Below are positions 1 to 8,058 of a DNA stretch of 30,820 bases, piece by piece (position 1 is the stretch's first letter; every line of letters starts with the position of its first letter). A program made the translations under genes and the position numbers. The stretch is from JAUPTX01 sp964550665 (lineage in GTDB: Bacteria > Patescibacteriota > Minisyncoccia > Phycocordibacterales > CSBR16-119). Location: assembly GCA_964550665.1 (NCBI GenBank), contig CAZJZW010000004.1:1-30820 (forward strand). Direction: 5' to 3'. Under the pieces are notes generated by a model. That model did no database searches. It was not told where the DNA came from and saw only the letters and a list, made by a program, of their open reading frames with translations.

Positions 1-513
1 GGAATTTATTTACTCATCTTTTATTTCTTTGCTGTCTTTTATTCTGCCACACCTATTCGCGCAAAAATCCGCCCTTTCTTTGATTCTCTTTTTTCTGCCG
101 GGCACTATATCTTTACTGGAGTTTTCGGATATTTTCTCGCGGGAGGCGTTGGCTTCCCATTGATCGGGTTTATCGCTGGGATTTTGTGGGCGATGGCGAT
201 GCACGCTTACTCTGCCGTTCCGGATATTAAAGCAGACACTGACGCGGGATTTAAAACGATCGCGACGTGGCTCGGGAGAAATAAGACAATAGTTTTGTGT
301 TTGGTTTTTTATGTGGCGTCTGCAATTCTTTTTTCTACTCTTGTCGGAGTGTTTCCGCTTGTTGCAGTCTTGGTGTATGTATTCCTGATGATCAAGTCTT
401 TAAAGACGCAGGACGACAACAAGCTCTTTAAAATCTATACGTATTTCCCGTGGGTGAATTTTGTCACGCCGATGGTTTGGTCTGTTATTTACATGGTGAC
501 TAAGTTTGGGTAG
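1..513 (+). CDS. UbiA-family prenyltransferase, lycopene elongase-like (3' part)
   Basis: The frame is open from base 1 to a TAG stop, so the 5' end lies outside the window; about 170 residues are visible. They are hydrophobic, with several membrane-spanning segments, as expected of an intramembrane UbiA prenyltransferase. A segment containing YSATPIRAKIRPFFDSL is followed by HAYSAVPDIKADTDAG and then TIATWLG. This second Asp-rich motif and the preceding SA-P--R-K-RP-DSL pattern resemble UbiA members that act on carotenoids (lycopene elongase, CrtEb/Lye type) more than 4-hydroxybenzoate prenyltransferases; that subfamily call is from memory of the families. The expected reaction is transfer of a C5 prenyl unit to lycopene ends. 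The divergent crt operon starting 4.9 kb to the right supports this. The first Asp-rich motif (NDxxD) is not in the window. UbiA family is firm; the substrate is inferred. Confidence 0.85.
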   Translation, partial: GIYLLIFYFFAVFYSATPIRAKIRPFFDSLFSAGHYIFTGVFGYFLAGGVGFPLIGFIAGILWAMAMHAYSAVPDIKADTDAGFKTIATWLGRNKTIVLCLVFYVASAILFSTLVGVFPLVAVLVYVFLMIKSLKTQDDNKLFKIYTYFPWVNFVTPMVWSVIYMVTKFG

Positions 514-530
514 AGGAGAGTAGGCGGAAA

Positions 531-570
531 AGAAAAGAGGTGCGGGCTTTGCCCGCGCCTCTTTTCTTTA
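531..570 (+). terminator. Rho-independent terminator after the UbiA gene
   Basis: A 17-bp stem with a 3-nt TTT loop pairs 531-547 with 551-567, including one G-U pair. It has a GC-rich top (GCGGGC/GCCCGC) and an A/T-rich base and is followed by a short T run. It sits 17 nt after the UbiA stop codon. Confidence 0.85.
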
Positions 571-596
571 CAAAAACGTAATTTTCCTGTAGAAAG

Positions 597-1151
597 ATGA
601 AAAAGCACAACATCATGATACAAGTAAAAAGCTTCCTAAGGGTTGAAGAAACCGGCATTTTGGTCAGTAAGACTAACCGAGTAAAAACCTCCAATTGCTT
701 CAAAAGAAGGTTTGTTTATAGTGAATTCTTTAAAAAGATAACTAGTCACTCTCCGGCTACAGAGGGTGGATTGGCGGTCTGTAGCGTGATCACTGAAGAT
801 GGTCATACCTTCATGGAAATGGCACATGAGCTTCTTTCGCTCAAAACGCCACAAGATCAATTCTCGGTCAGTAAGTTGCTGATAGCTGAGAAGAAGACCT
901 TTTCCCTGAAGCAAGTCGATGAATTGCAGGAGCGTTTTGCTGCTGGGGAGACAGGAATCGGACTTATCGCCAACAACAGATACGCAAACTTCTTCTTCAT
1001 TCACGATGATGAAGGCCATGTTTTTGTTGTTATTATGTACGAACACATCTCTGAGATTAACTGGATGGTTCGTATGTCTGAGATTAGTGATAATCGGAAA
1101 TGGCGTAGTGGCTATCGACTTTTCTCTCGCGAACCGAAGAAGGATATCTAA
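597..1151 (+). CDS. hypothetical protein, 184 aa
   Basis: I do not recognise this protein. It has no signal peptide or membrane segment and looks soluble and mixed alpha/beta. The middle holds a DEGHVFVVIMYEH strand-like stretch and the C-terminus a basic RKWRSGYRLFSREPKK tail. The gene stands alone between two terminators, in front of the 3' end of the convergent crt operon. The first ATG is at 597. A second in-frame ATG at 615 is a credible alternative, because it follows an A/C-rich leader (AAAAAGCACAACATC) like those of other small genes here, and a weak promoter (TTTACA at 567-572, TAGAAA at 590-595) would start transcription near 602. An ORF on the opposite strand inside it (636-1046) looks like a shadow. 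Confidence 0.7.
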   Translation: MKKHNIMIQVKSFLRVEETGILVSKTNRVKTSNCFKRRFVYSEFFKKITSHSPATEGGLAVCSVITEDGHTFMEMAHELLSLKTPQDQFSVSKLLIAEKKTFSLKQVDELQERFAAGETGIGLIANNRYANFFFIHDDEGHVFVVIMYEHISEINWMVRMSEISDNRKWRSGYRLFSREPKKDI

Positions 1152-1169
1152 TGAAAGCTCTAATAGAGC

Positions 1170-1208
1170 AAAGCCTCGTACGACGAATTCGTGCGGGGCT
1201 TTTTCTTT
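1170..1208. terminator. bidirectional terminator between 597-1151 and the crt operon
   Basis: A 13-bp stem with several G-U pairs (AAGCCTCGTACGA against TCGTGCGGGGCTT) and a 5-nt loop is followed on the plus strand by TTTTCTTT. On the minus strand a shorter TTT follows the stem. It lies between convergent genes and probably serves both. Confidence 0.75.
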
Positions 1209-1210
1209 AC

Positions 1211-2725
1211 TTATAACTCTTTCAAAGGGTGTGGGTGTTTTATCCCTTCAATTCGCTTAAACGCGAGCTCAGAGGATATGAGACATATTGGCATACCGAT
1301 ACCCGGATTTGTTCCAGCTCCGACATAAAGCAAGTTTTTAATTTTCTTACTCTTATTGTTTGGCCTTACCAGAGTTTGCTTTAGTGTATGAGCAAGACCT
1401 AACGCTGTACCGCCGAAAGCGTTGTAATCAGTCTTAAATTCTTCGTGAGTGTACATCGATTCGTATTCTATAATTTCCTCGAGGTCTGGAATATCTAAAT
1501 CCTTTTTCATCATATTTATTATTTTGTTTCGGTGTTCTTTTTTCTGTTCAGCAGAAAAAGAAAGATGAGATGCAACAGGTACGAGCACGAATAAAGTTTC
1601 TTTGCCGGCTGGCGCAACAGACGCGTCAGATTTTGATGGACAAGAAACATAATAAGAAGGATCGTCTGGGAATTTCGGATTATCAAAAACTTCTTTGAAA
1701 TTTTTCTTCCAATCTTGTGAAAACCTCAGGTTGTGATGAGTAAGCGAATCTATTTTTCGAGAGAGTCCCAAGAAAAGAATGAACGCAGAAGGTCCCATGA
1801 CGGCTTTATTCCAATATTTTTCTTTATAAGTTCTTTTATTGTCGTCTTTTATAAGATTCATCTCGGTAAAATGCATATCTGCGTTTGATACGACAAAGTC
1901 TGCAGAAACAAAATCTCCGTTCGAAAGTCTGATACCTTTTGCCGTGTCGCCGTCTGATATTATTTCTGTAGCAGGGGAGTTTGTGTAAATTTTGACTCCA
2001 TGTTTCTTAGCAATATTTTCGAGCACTTCGATAATTTTATAAATTCCACCATCTGGATAGTACACTCCCATTTCAAAGTCGATGAAGTTCATCATATTGT
2101 AAAGCGCTGGGGTTTTGTCTGGTGCACTACCGAGGAATACTAAAGTATATTCTAAAATCTTTTTCAGTCTGTCATCTTTAAACCATTTGTTTAGATAACT
2201 TTCCATTGTCTGGAAAGGATTCATACGAAGACCCTCTTTTAAGAAATCTTTTTGTAGGAAATCGAAGATAGAGTCGTAATTCCTGTACATGAATTTATCT
2301 TTGGCGAGTTCGTATTGTTCGCCAGAAATTTTTAAGTATTTTTTTATCTTTTCTCCAGAGCCAGCCTCGAGTTTTTCAAAAGTCTCGAGATCTTTTGAAA
2401 GGTCTGAATATAAATCAAGTACAGGGAATTTTTCATCGCCTGGAAAAAATACTCGATAAGAAGGAGAGAGTTTAGTGAGTTTTAAATGCTCACTCACATC
2501 TTCGCCTAAAAGTTTGAAAAAGTTTTCAAATACGTCTGGCATGAGATACCAAGATGGTCCCATATCAAAAACAAATCCATCTTTTTCAAAGACGCTTGCT
2601 CTTCCACCGACTTTTGCATTCTTCTCATAAAGACTTACTTCGTAGCCTTTCTTACCTAAAAGGCAAGCCAGTCCAAGTCCGCCAATACCTCCACCGATTA
2701 TGACTACATGTTTTTTCGGTACCAT
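1211..2725 (-). CDS. crtI: phytoene desaturase (CrtI family)
   Basis: This 504-residue FAD-dependent oxidoreductase has the usual length of bacterial CrtI. The N-terminal dinucleotide-binding motif is GGGIGG at residues 11-16, followed by the ribose-binding YEK and the GGRAS stretch. The C-terminus carries the CrtI signature YVGAGTNPGIGMP at about 467-479. It is expected to introduce up to four double bonds into phytoene, giving lycopene or an intermediate, at the membrane. The start overlaps the end of crtB by 22 nt, so the two are translationally coupled. It is the last gene of a minus-strand operon (reductase, crtE, crtB, crtI) and ends just before a terminator hairpin. Diapophytoene desaturase (CrtN) or a saturase-type homologue cannot be excluded, but the neighbouring GGPP-type synthase favours a C40 substrate. 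Confidence 0.9.
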   Translation of the reverse strand: MVPKKHVVIIGGGIGGLGLACLLGKKGYEVSLYEKNAKVGGRASVFEKDGFVFDMGPSWYLMPDVFENFFKLLGEDVSEHLKLTKLSPSYRVFFPGDEKFPVLDLYSDLSKDLETFEKLEAGSGEKIKKYLKISGEQYELAKDKFMYRNYDSIFDFLQKDFLKEGLRMNPFQTMESYLNKWFKDDRLKKILEYTLVFLGSAPDKTPALYNMMNFIDFEMGVYYPDGGIYKIIEVLENIAKKHGVKIYTNSPATEIISDGDTAKGIRLSNGDFVSADFVVSNADMHFTEMNLIKDDNKRTYKEKYWNKAVMGPSAFILFLGLSRKIDSLTHHNLRFSQDWKKNFKEVFDNPKFPDDPSYYVSCPSKSDASVAPAGKETLFVLVPVASHLSFSAEQKKEHRNKIINMMKKDLDIPDLEEIIEYESMYTHEEFKTDYNAFGGTALGLAHTLKQTLVRPNNKSKKIKNLLYVGAGTNPGIGMPICLISSELAFKRIEGIKHPHPLKEL

Positions 2726-3546
2726 AGATATGTTTTAAAAGTAATAATAATTTTTTGCCAAAGACTTGTTGTTGCTCTCTTGTTAAAAATATCAAAACCT
2801 TGTTTTTCTATCTCATTTAAAATGGAGCTATAAAGACGACTAGAGAGTAGTATGGGAAACTGAGCTTTCTTTGGAAGTAAGTATATTCCTTTCTCGGCTT
2901 TTTCAAAAAGTTTCCTTGCTTGTGCTATCTTAAATTTTACAAAAGGTCTACATAATCGGAAGTTTTTTACATCGTCTATATCAAGTTCGTATTTTAATAA
3001 TTCTTCTCGCGGCATGTATATTCTTTGTCGATTCTTCCAGTCGTCTTTCACATCGCGTAAAAAATTTGTGAGTTGCATACTTTCTGCAAGCGCTTTAGCG
3101 TAGGGGACTGCATCTTCTTTAAAATCACCGATTATTTGCATCATCATAAGTCCAACAACCGTTGCCGATCCATACATGTATTCTTCTAGCTCTGCCAAGT
3201 TTTGATATTCTTTTTTATTTAAATCCATTTTCATGGACTGCATAAATTTTTCTGTGTATTCTTTTTTTATATTAAATTTCTTTACGACTTTTATGAAAGC
3301 TCGCATCTCAGGCCTGTCTACAGTTTCTCCATTTTCTGTTTTTTTCCAGTCGGAAATCCAGTTCTCAAATTCTTCTCTTGCCTCTGCTTTGTTTTTGATT
3401 TCATCGACAATATTATCAAGTTTTCGAACCCAAGCGTAAAGAGCATATGTTCCAAAACGTATTTTTTTAGGAAAAAAACGCGTGGCTGCGTAATAACCCT
3501 TACCATGTTTCTTTTGAACTTTTTTACAATACTGCCAATCGTTCAT
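2704..3546 (-). CDS. crtB: phytoene synthase (squalene/phytoene synthase family)
   Basis: This 280-residue protein should condense two GGPP molecules head to head into phytoene. The first Asp-rich motif is DNIVD at residues 44-48, in the context YAWVRKLDNIVDE. The second is D165xxxD169 in LTNFLRDVKDDW, followed by RIYMP. Between them YMYGSATVVGLMM matches the conserved Y-Y--A--VG region. In the first motif Asn replaces the usual second Asp of RxxDDxxDE, but both catalytic Asp of DxxxD are kept. I start at the ATG at 3546, 2 nt after the crtE stop; an upstream ATG at 3591 lies inside crtE and adds 15 low-complexity residues with no family match. It overlaps crtI by 22 nt. Confidence 0.9.
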   Translation of the reverse strand: MNDWQYCKKVQKKHGKGYYAATRFFPKKIRFGTYALYAWVRKLDNIVDEIKNKAEAREEFENWISDWKKTENGETVDRPEMRAFIKVVKKFNIKKEYTEKFMQSMKMDLNKKEYQNLAELEEYMYGSATVVGLMMMQIIGDFKEDAVPYAKALAESMQLTNFLRDVKDDWKNRQRIYMPREELLKYELDIDDVKNFRLCRPFVKFKIAQARKLFEKAEKGIYLLPKKAQFPILLSSRLYSSILNEIEKQGFDIFNKRATTSLWQKIIITFKTYLWYRKNM

Positions 3547-3548
3547 AA

Positions 3549-4529
3549 TTATTTTTCTCTTTTTGTTATTATTTCCAGTAAATTTTTCCAAACAATATTG
3601 TTTTCTATTTTTTCAATAAGTGTCTCTGTTTTTTTAATTAAGACATTTCTTTCATCCTCGATCTTTGAAAGCGCTCCAGAGTCTTTTATTATTTTCTTCA
3701 CATATTCTTTTTCCCCTGGTGTTAATTTTTTGCCTAAGTATGATTTGAAATTTTTATTATTTTTTAAATAAAAAGATATGAGAGTCGCTTGTTTTGCTTC
3801 TATATCTTGAAAGGTCTTTTTATTAATTTTTTTCTCATCTCCAAAAATATCGAGAAGATCATCATCTATTTGGTAAATAACACCAAGATTTTCTCCTATC
3901 TGACAATATGTGTTCGCTAAAGCCCTATCTATATTTTGCGCTCTAAGCGCAAGACCGATTTCAAGTGGCCTTCTAAAAGTGTAACGAGCTGTTTTTAAAA
4001 GTGTCTTTTCATATAGATTTTCTTTATTCCAAGATTTAGAAATTGCGAGCTCTGCGTCCAATGATTGTCCGATAATAACTTCTTCAATTAGTGTGGAAAA
4101 TATAGACTTTGATTTTTTGTTTTCGTTATTTCTTATAAAAATCTCATAAGACCAATTAAAAACCATATCTCCAAAAAGCATGGCAAAGCTTTTTCCGAGA
4201 CTTTCTTCTTTTACCAATTTTTGTATTGTTTTTACCCCGTGTCTTTTTTCAGATCCGTCCATTATATCGTCGTGGATTAATGCAAAAAGATGAAGGAGCT
4301 CAACTCCAACCATTTGATCTATGGTTTTATTATCAATTTTTTCTTTCCCATACCCAAGATAAAGTATATAAGGGCGCAGTCTTTTTCCATTTTCTGAAAG
4401 AAGTCTTATGTGCTCTATAATTTTGTTAATTTTTTTATTTGAAGAGACTTTCTGAGACCTTTTGATTAGACTGTCTATTTCTTTAGAGAACAGAAGATCA
4501 AATTTTTCCTTGAATTCATTTGGCGACAT
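3549..4529 (-). CDS. crtE: polyprenyl diphosphate synthase, probably GGPP synthase
   Basis: This 326-residue trans-isoprenyl diphosphate synthase has both Asp-rich motifs: DDIMD at residues 87-91, followed by GSEKRHG, and DDLLD at 223-227. The GKR-RP motif around 48-53 binds diphosphate. The residue five positions before the first motif is Phe82 and the one four before is Ala83, the pattern I associate with archaeal-type (type I) GGPP synthases rather than FPP synthases; the C20 product is therefore inferred. It should make the GGPP used by the phytoene synthase downstream (2 nt gap). The gene begins 3 nt after the stop of the reductase upstream. No isoprenoid precursor pathway gene is visible in the window. 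Confidence 0.88.
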   Translation of the reverse strand: MSPNEFKEKFDLLFSKEIDSLIKRSQKVSSNKKINKIIEHIRLLSENGKRLRPYILYLGYGKEKIDNKTIDQMVGVELLHLFALIHDDIMDGSEKRHGVKTIQKLVKEESLGKSFAMLFGDMVFNWSYEIFIRNNENKKSKSIFSTLIEEVIIGQSLDAELAISKSWNKENLYEKTLLKTARYTFRRPLEIGLALRAQNIDRALANTYCQIGENLGVIYQIDDDLLDIFGDEKKINKKTFQDIEAKQATLISFYLKNNKNFKSYLGKKLTPGEKEYVKKIIKDSGALSKIEDERNVLIKKTETLIEKIENNIVWKNLLEIITKREK

Positions 4530-4532
4530 AAA

Positions 4533-5456
4533 CTACTTTGTATGAAGATGCATGTAAATATCTTCGATAGCAGTTACAGCGTCTCCTGCCGCGATATTGT
4601 TCTGGTGATAGAGGATATTGGTACAATCTCCGGCTGCCCAAACACCTGGAACATCTGTAGATTTTCTCCAAGGGTCGATCACAACTCGTTTGTAATCGTC
4701 GAGCGTTACAACCCCTTCTAAGAAGTTTGTATTTGGGATTTGTCCGATTTCAACGAAAATACCTTTTACGTCGAGTGTTTTTTCCTCACCTCCAATTTTA
4801 TATTTAATTCCAGAAACAAAATTGTCTCCCAATATTTCCAAAACCTCAGCATTTAAGATTGCTGTCATTTTTGGATTACTTAAAACTTTATCTACTGTTA
4901 TCTTGTCCGCCTTAAACTCTGCACTTCGGTGGATAAGAGTCACACTTTTTGTGTAAGCTAAAAGTTGAGCGGCTGTTTCAAACCCAGCATTCCCGCCACC
5001 CAAAACCACTACATCCATTCCAGAAAATAGTGGACCGTCGCATGTCGCGCAGTAGGTCAGTCCCTTGTGTTCAAGTCTGTCAGCTCCGACAACAGAACTC
5101 GCTAGTTTTCTTCTTTTACTTCCAGAAGCCACGAGAACAGCTTTTGATTCAAAAGATTCTCCTTTGTTTGTTAAAACGACAAATTTCTCAGATTCTTTTG
5201 TGACTTTTTCTACAAAGCCACCTTCTTTGATAGTAAGGAATTCTCCTTCGTAATATTTTACATGGGCTTTGAAACTTTTCGCAAGGTCAGCCCCAGATAT
5301 TTCTGGTGTTCCGATCCAGTTAAATATTTTTTCTGACACATTTGACTGTCCGCCAAATTCTCCGGCGATAAGTAACGTCTTTAATTGTTTTCTGGCTGCG
5401 TATACAGCGCCAGCTGTTGCCGCTGGACCACCTCCGATTATGATTAAGTCAAACAT
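4533..5456 (-). CDS. thioredoxin reductase / AhpF-like flavoprotein
   Basis: This 307-residue two-domain flavoprotein has an FAD motif GGGPAA (8-13), a redox pair C136-A-T-C139 in CATCDGPLF, an NAD(P) motif GGGNAG (153-158) and the C-terminal FAD motif AAGDCT. The length suits low-molecular-weight thioredoxin reductase. The text around the cysteines (CDGPLFSG), the GIFVEIGQIPNTNFLEG stretch and the change of the NADPH-binding HRRxxxR to HRSAEFK (176-182) are closer to the reductase part of AhpF, which uses NADH. It is the first gene of the crt operon. A role in redox balance or photo-oxidative defence alongside the carotenoid is inference. A sensible SD (AGGA) sits about 10 nt before the start, which is rare in this window. 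Confidence 0.85.
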   Translation of the reverse strand: MFDLIIIGGGPAATAGAVYAARKQLKTLLIAGEFGGQSNVSEKIFNWIGTPEISGADLAKSFKAHVKYYEGEFLTIKEGGFVEKVTKESEKFVVLTNKGESFESKAVLVASGSKRRKLASSVVGADRLEHKGLTYCATCDGPLFSGMDVVVLGGGNAGFETAAQLLAYTKSVTLIHRSAEFKADKITVDKVLSNPKMTAILNAEVLEILGDNFVSGIKYKIGGEEKTLDVKGIFVEIGQIPNTNFLEGVVTLDDYKRVVIDPWRKSTDVPGVWAAGDCTNILYHQNNIAAGDAVTAIEDIYMHLHTK

Positions 5457-5491
5457 GTTTTTTAATCCTAGATTAAATTTATAACTTTTGT

Positions 5492-5500
5492 ATTATAACA
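5492..5500 (-). promoter_or_regulatory. extended -10 promoter of the reductase-crt operon
   Basis: Read on the minus strand this is TGTTATAAT, a perfect extended -10 element. Transcription would begin near 5485, leaving a leader of about 28 nt with an AGGA before the start codon at 5456. Any -35 would fall inside the ftsZ terminator palindrome. Confidence 0.65.
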
Positions 5501-5501
5501 T

Positions 5502-5545
5502 AAACTAAAAACCGCCCGAATTCGGGCGGTTTTTAGTTTTTTTTA
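5502..5545 (-). terminator. ftsZ terminator, perfect 38-nt palindrome
   Basis: Bases 5502-5539 form an uninterrupted palindrome: AAACTAAAAACCGCCCGAA followed by its exact complement. The folded stem has a GC core flanked by A and T runs, so it can work in both directions. For ftsZ it ends the transcript just before the promoter of the crt operon. Confidence 0.85.
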
Positions 5546-6766
5546 CTTCTTCCTTCGTAAAAAGGCTGGAACAGCGCTCCAATCATCTTTGTCATCTTCT
5601 TCATCCTCAGTATCTTCAAAAGCATCTCCGTCGATAATCTCGATTGATTCTTTTGTATTTCTTGTTGGCATGATATCTTCAAGTTCAAATTCTTCGATAC
5701 CTTTCTTTGGTTTCATTAACACTTCATCTTTCTTTTCTTCTTTGATAGCGTTTAATTGTTTTTGGATACTTACTTCATTTTGGGATTGAGTGATAGATTT
5801 CTTTGGACTACCAGTAGGGAAGCCGGTTGCGATAACTGTGATTTGGATTTCTCCTTTCTTAAGTTTCTCATCTCGTGTTGTACCGAAAATAACTCGCGCA
5901 TCTTTGTCGATAGATTCTGTGATTATTTTCGCAGCTGATTGAACTTCTTGTAGACCCAAATCATCCCCTCCGGCGACAGAGAAGAGAACGCCCCTTGCTC
6001 CGTTGATAGAGATTTCAAGTAAAGGTGAGTTGATAGCCTTGAGCGCCGCTTCTTCCGCTCTATTGTCTCCTGCGGCCTTTCCGATACCCATAAGAGCAGA
6101 ACCAGCGTCAGACATAATCGCTTTGATATCAGCGAAGTCGACGTTGATAATACCAGGAGTTGTAATCAGATCTGAAATACCTTCTACTGCTTGTCGGAGG
6201 ATATCGTCGCACATAGCAAATGCGTCTTTAAGAGTCGTTTCTTTTTCAGTGATAGCAGAAAGTCTGTCGTTTGGAATGATGACAATAGCATCAACTTCTT
6301 TTTCAAGTTCTTTGATACCTTGTTCAGCAAGTCGAAGTCGGTGTTGTCCTTCAAAGAAAAATGGTTTTGTCACAACAGCAACAGTTAAGATACCTTGTTC
6401 TTTCGCTGCTCGAGCAACGATCGGCGCAGCGCCAGTTCCTGTTCCACCTCCCATACCGCAAGCGATGAAGATCATGTCAGTACCTTTCAAGATATCTTGA
6501 ATCTCAGATTTTGTTTCTTCTGCAGCTTTCTTTCCGATTTCTGGATTCATCCCAGCACCAAGACCCTTAGTTAAATTTTTTCCTAAGTGGATTTTTCTAT
6601 CTGCGAGAGATTTGTGCAAGTCTTGAGTATCAGTATTCATCACAATAAAACCAACTTCTTTAACTTTAGAAGCGATCATGTGATTTACTGCATTACATCC
6701 CGAGCCCCCTACTCCGACGACTTTGATTCTCGCAAATGTTTCGACATCAGTTGTAATTTTTGCCAT
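5543..6766 (-). CDS. ftsZ: cell division protein FtsZ
   Basis: This 407-residue tubulin-like GTPase polymerises at mid-cell to form the Z ring. The nucleotide-binding G box GGGTGTG is at 106-112, and the NVDFADIKAIM synergy (T7) loop lies near residue 210. After the GTPase core comes a charged, low-complexity linker (about 320-395). The protein ends in DWSAVPAFLRRKK, the conserved C-terminal peptide (PAFLRR type) that binds FtsA and other partners, so the protein is complete. The start codon at 6766 lies 32 nt from an assembly gap that also hides the end of ftsA. It is the last gene of rpsU-ybeY-ftsA-ftsZ. Confidence 0.97.
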   Translation of the reverse strand: MAKITTDVETFARIKVVGVGGSGCNAVNHMIASKVKEVGFIVMNTDTQDLHKSLADRKIHLGKNLTKGLGAGMNPEIGKKAAEETKSEIQDILKGTDMIFIACGMGGGTGTGAAPIVARAAKEQGILTVAVVTKPFFFEGQHRLRLAEQGIKELEKEVDAIVIIPNDRLSAITEKETTLKDAFAMCDDILRQAVEGISDLITTPGIINVDFADIKAIMSDAGSALMGIGKAAGDNRAEEAALKAINSPLLEISINGARGVLFSVAGGDDLGLQEVQSAAKIITESIDKDARVIFGTTRDEKLKKGEIQITVIATGFPTGSPKKSITQSQNEVSIQKQLNAIKEEKKDEVLMKPKKGIEEFELEDIMPTRNTKESIEIIDGDAFEDTEDEEDDKDDWSAVPAFLRRKK

Positions 6767-6798
6767 ATATTTTTTGTTCCGCCAGAGCGGGATGAATT

Positions 6799-6898
6799 NN
6801 NNNNNNNNNNNNNNNNNNNNNNNNNNNNNNNNNNNNNNNNNNNNNNNNNNNNNNNNNNNNNNNNNNNNNNNNNNNNNNNNNNNNNNNNNNNNNNNNNN
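6799..6898. other. assembly gap of 100 N between ftsA and ftsZ
   Basis: Exactly 100 N, the usual placeholder length for a gap of unknown size. The side next to ftsZ holds CCGCCAGAGCGGG, a short GC-rich inverted repeat that may have hindered assembly. The gap hides the last codons of ftsA. Confidence 0.9.
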
Positions 6899-8034
6899 TT
6901 GAAAAATTCTCCAATAGATTTGATCACTTTTACAAATGGGTTTGAGTAACTGTTGTGACCTTGGTTGTATTTACCTGACATGCAAAGTCCGTATACAACA
7001 TACCAAGCCGGGTCCTTTAAAACTCCTGAGCCAAGTGATCCCGCCATCGTGATCGGTAAGTTTAAAATATTTTTCGCGATTCGCTCTGTCATTTCGTTGT
7101 TTGTCGCGCCTCCGACGATAACTGCGCCTCCAGCCAGTCTTCCATCTTTATTTATTTTCTTTAAAAACTTTTGGATGATTTCGAAAAATTCTGTAACACG
7201 CGCTTCCATGATTTCTGAAACATCTTTTTGATCGAAGTTTCCTGTGACTTCTCCTTTCTTTATTTTCTCTGCTTCATCGAGTGTGATCTTAAGACCTAAC
7301 GCCAAGTCTTTTGTAATATCCATTCCGCCGATTGGTAAAACTTTTATTGAAATAATATCTCCATCTTCAAAAACAGAAAGGGAAATAGTCTCAGCGCCGA
7401 TGTCTACTAAAATACATCCAGCAGTTTTTTGTTGGTTGGTTAAAATAGCGACGCTCGAAGCTAAAGGTGCGGCGATCACATCGACGACATCAACCCCAGC
7501 GTTGTTTACCGAGTTTACCAGAGCTTCTAAGTGTTGGTTGATACAAGTGATAAAAAGACTTGTGACTTCAAGTTTAACTCCCCGGAGTCCTTCAGGGCGG
7601 CTGTACAAATCTTTTCCATCAAGTCTGTAGATGTAGGGAATAGAATCGATTACGTGTCGGTTTAAAAGTTTAAGGCCTTGTTCACTTTCACGAACTGCAT
7701 TTTGGACATCAAGTCCTGAAACTTCGTTGTCAGCGCGAGAGATAATAGATGTGCCTTTTGCGAGTTTAGATTCCAGACTGATTCCACCGACAGCCAACGT
7801 TGCTTGGCGTATTTTAATACCAGAACGATGTTCTGCTTCTCGGACAGATTTGACGATGCTTCGGACAACTTCGTCAGGTTCGTTTATGTAACCATTTTTA
7901 ATACCACGAGCTTCAGCTTTTCCAGTCCCGATGATTCGAGAAGTCTTTTTATCTCGTTCTTTTAAATGCTCAACAACCATCACTTTTACAAGATGACTAC
8001 CGAGGTCTATTCCAACTGTTATATTTTTTGACAT
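6899..8034 (-). CDS. ftsA: cell division protein FtsA (3' end lost in gap)
   Basis: This is an actin-fold ATPase that anchors FtsZ to the membrane. About 378 residues are visible. The N-terminal phosphate-binding GIDLGSHLVKVMV, the 1C-domain region (VTSLFIT, NAGVDVVDVIAAPLAS) and the second phosphate loop VDIGAETISLSV are all present, as is the adenosine motif VGGAT. The visible part ends in NPFVKVIKSIGEFF, which looks like the start of the C-terminal amphipathic membrane-targeting helix, so only a few residues are likely missing in the gap. An apparent continuation past the gap to 6709 is an artefact: it runs out of frame through the start of ftsZ. The gene begins 24 nt after ybeY. Confidence 0.93.
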
Positions 8035-8058
8035 TATGATTTTTTCAAAAAGAAAAAA

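Noticed and set aside
636..1046. 136-residue minus-strand ORF opposite 597-1151
   Set aside because: It lies antisense to the better-placed plus-strand gene, has no promoter or start context of its own, and reads as a shadow.
1152..1217. 21-codon ORF overlapping the stop of 597-1151
   Set aside because: It runs through the terminator hairpin and has no independent support.
3547..3591. N-terminal extension of crtB from ATG 3591
   Set aside because: It lies inside crtE, is low complexity and has no family match; the ATG at 3546 sits 2 nt after the crtE stop.
6709..6898. Apparent continuation of ftsA across the gap to overlap ftsZ
   Set aside because: The extra residues arise from reading N bases and then the ftsZ start out of frame; FtsA must end inside the gap.
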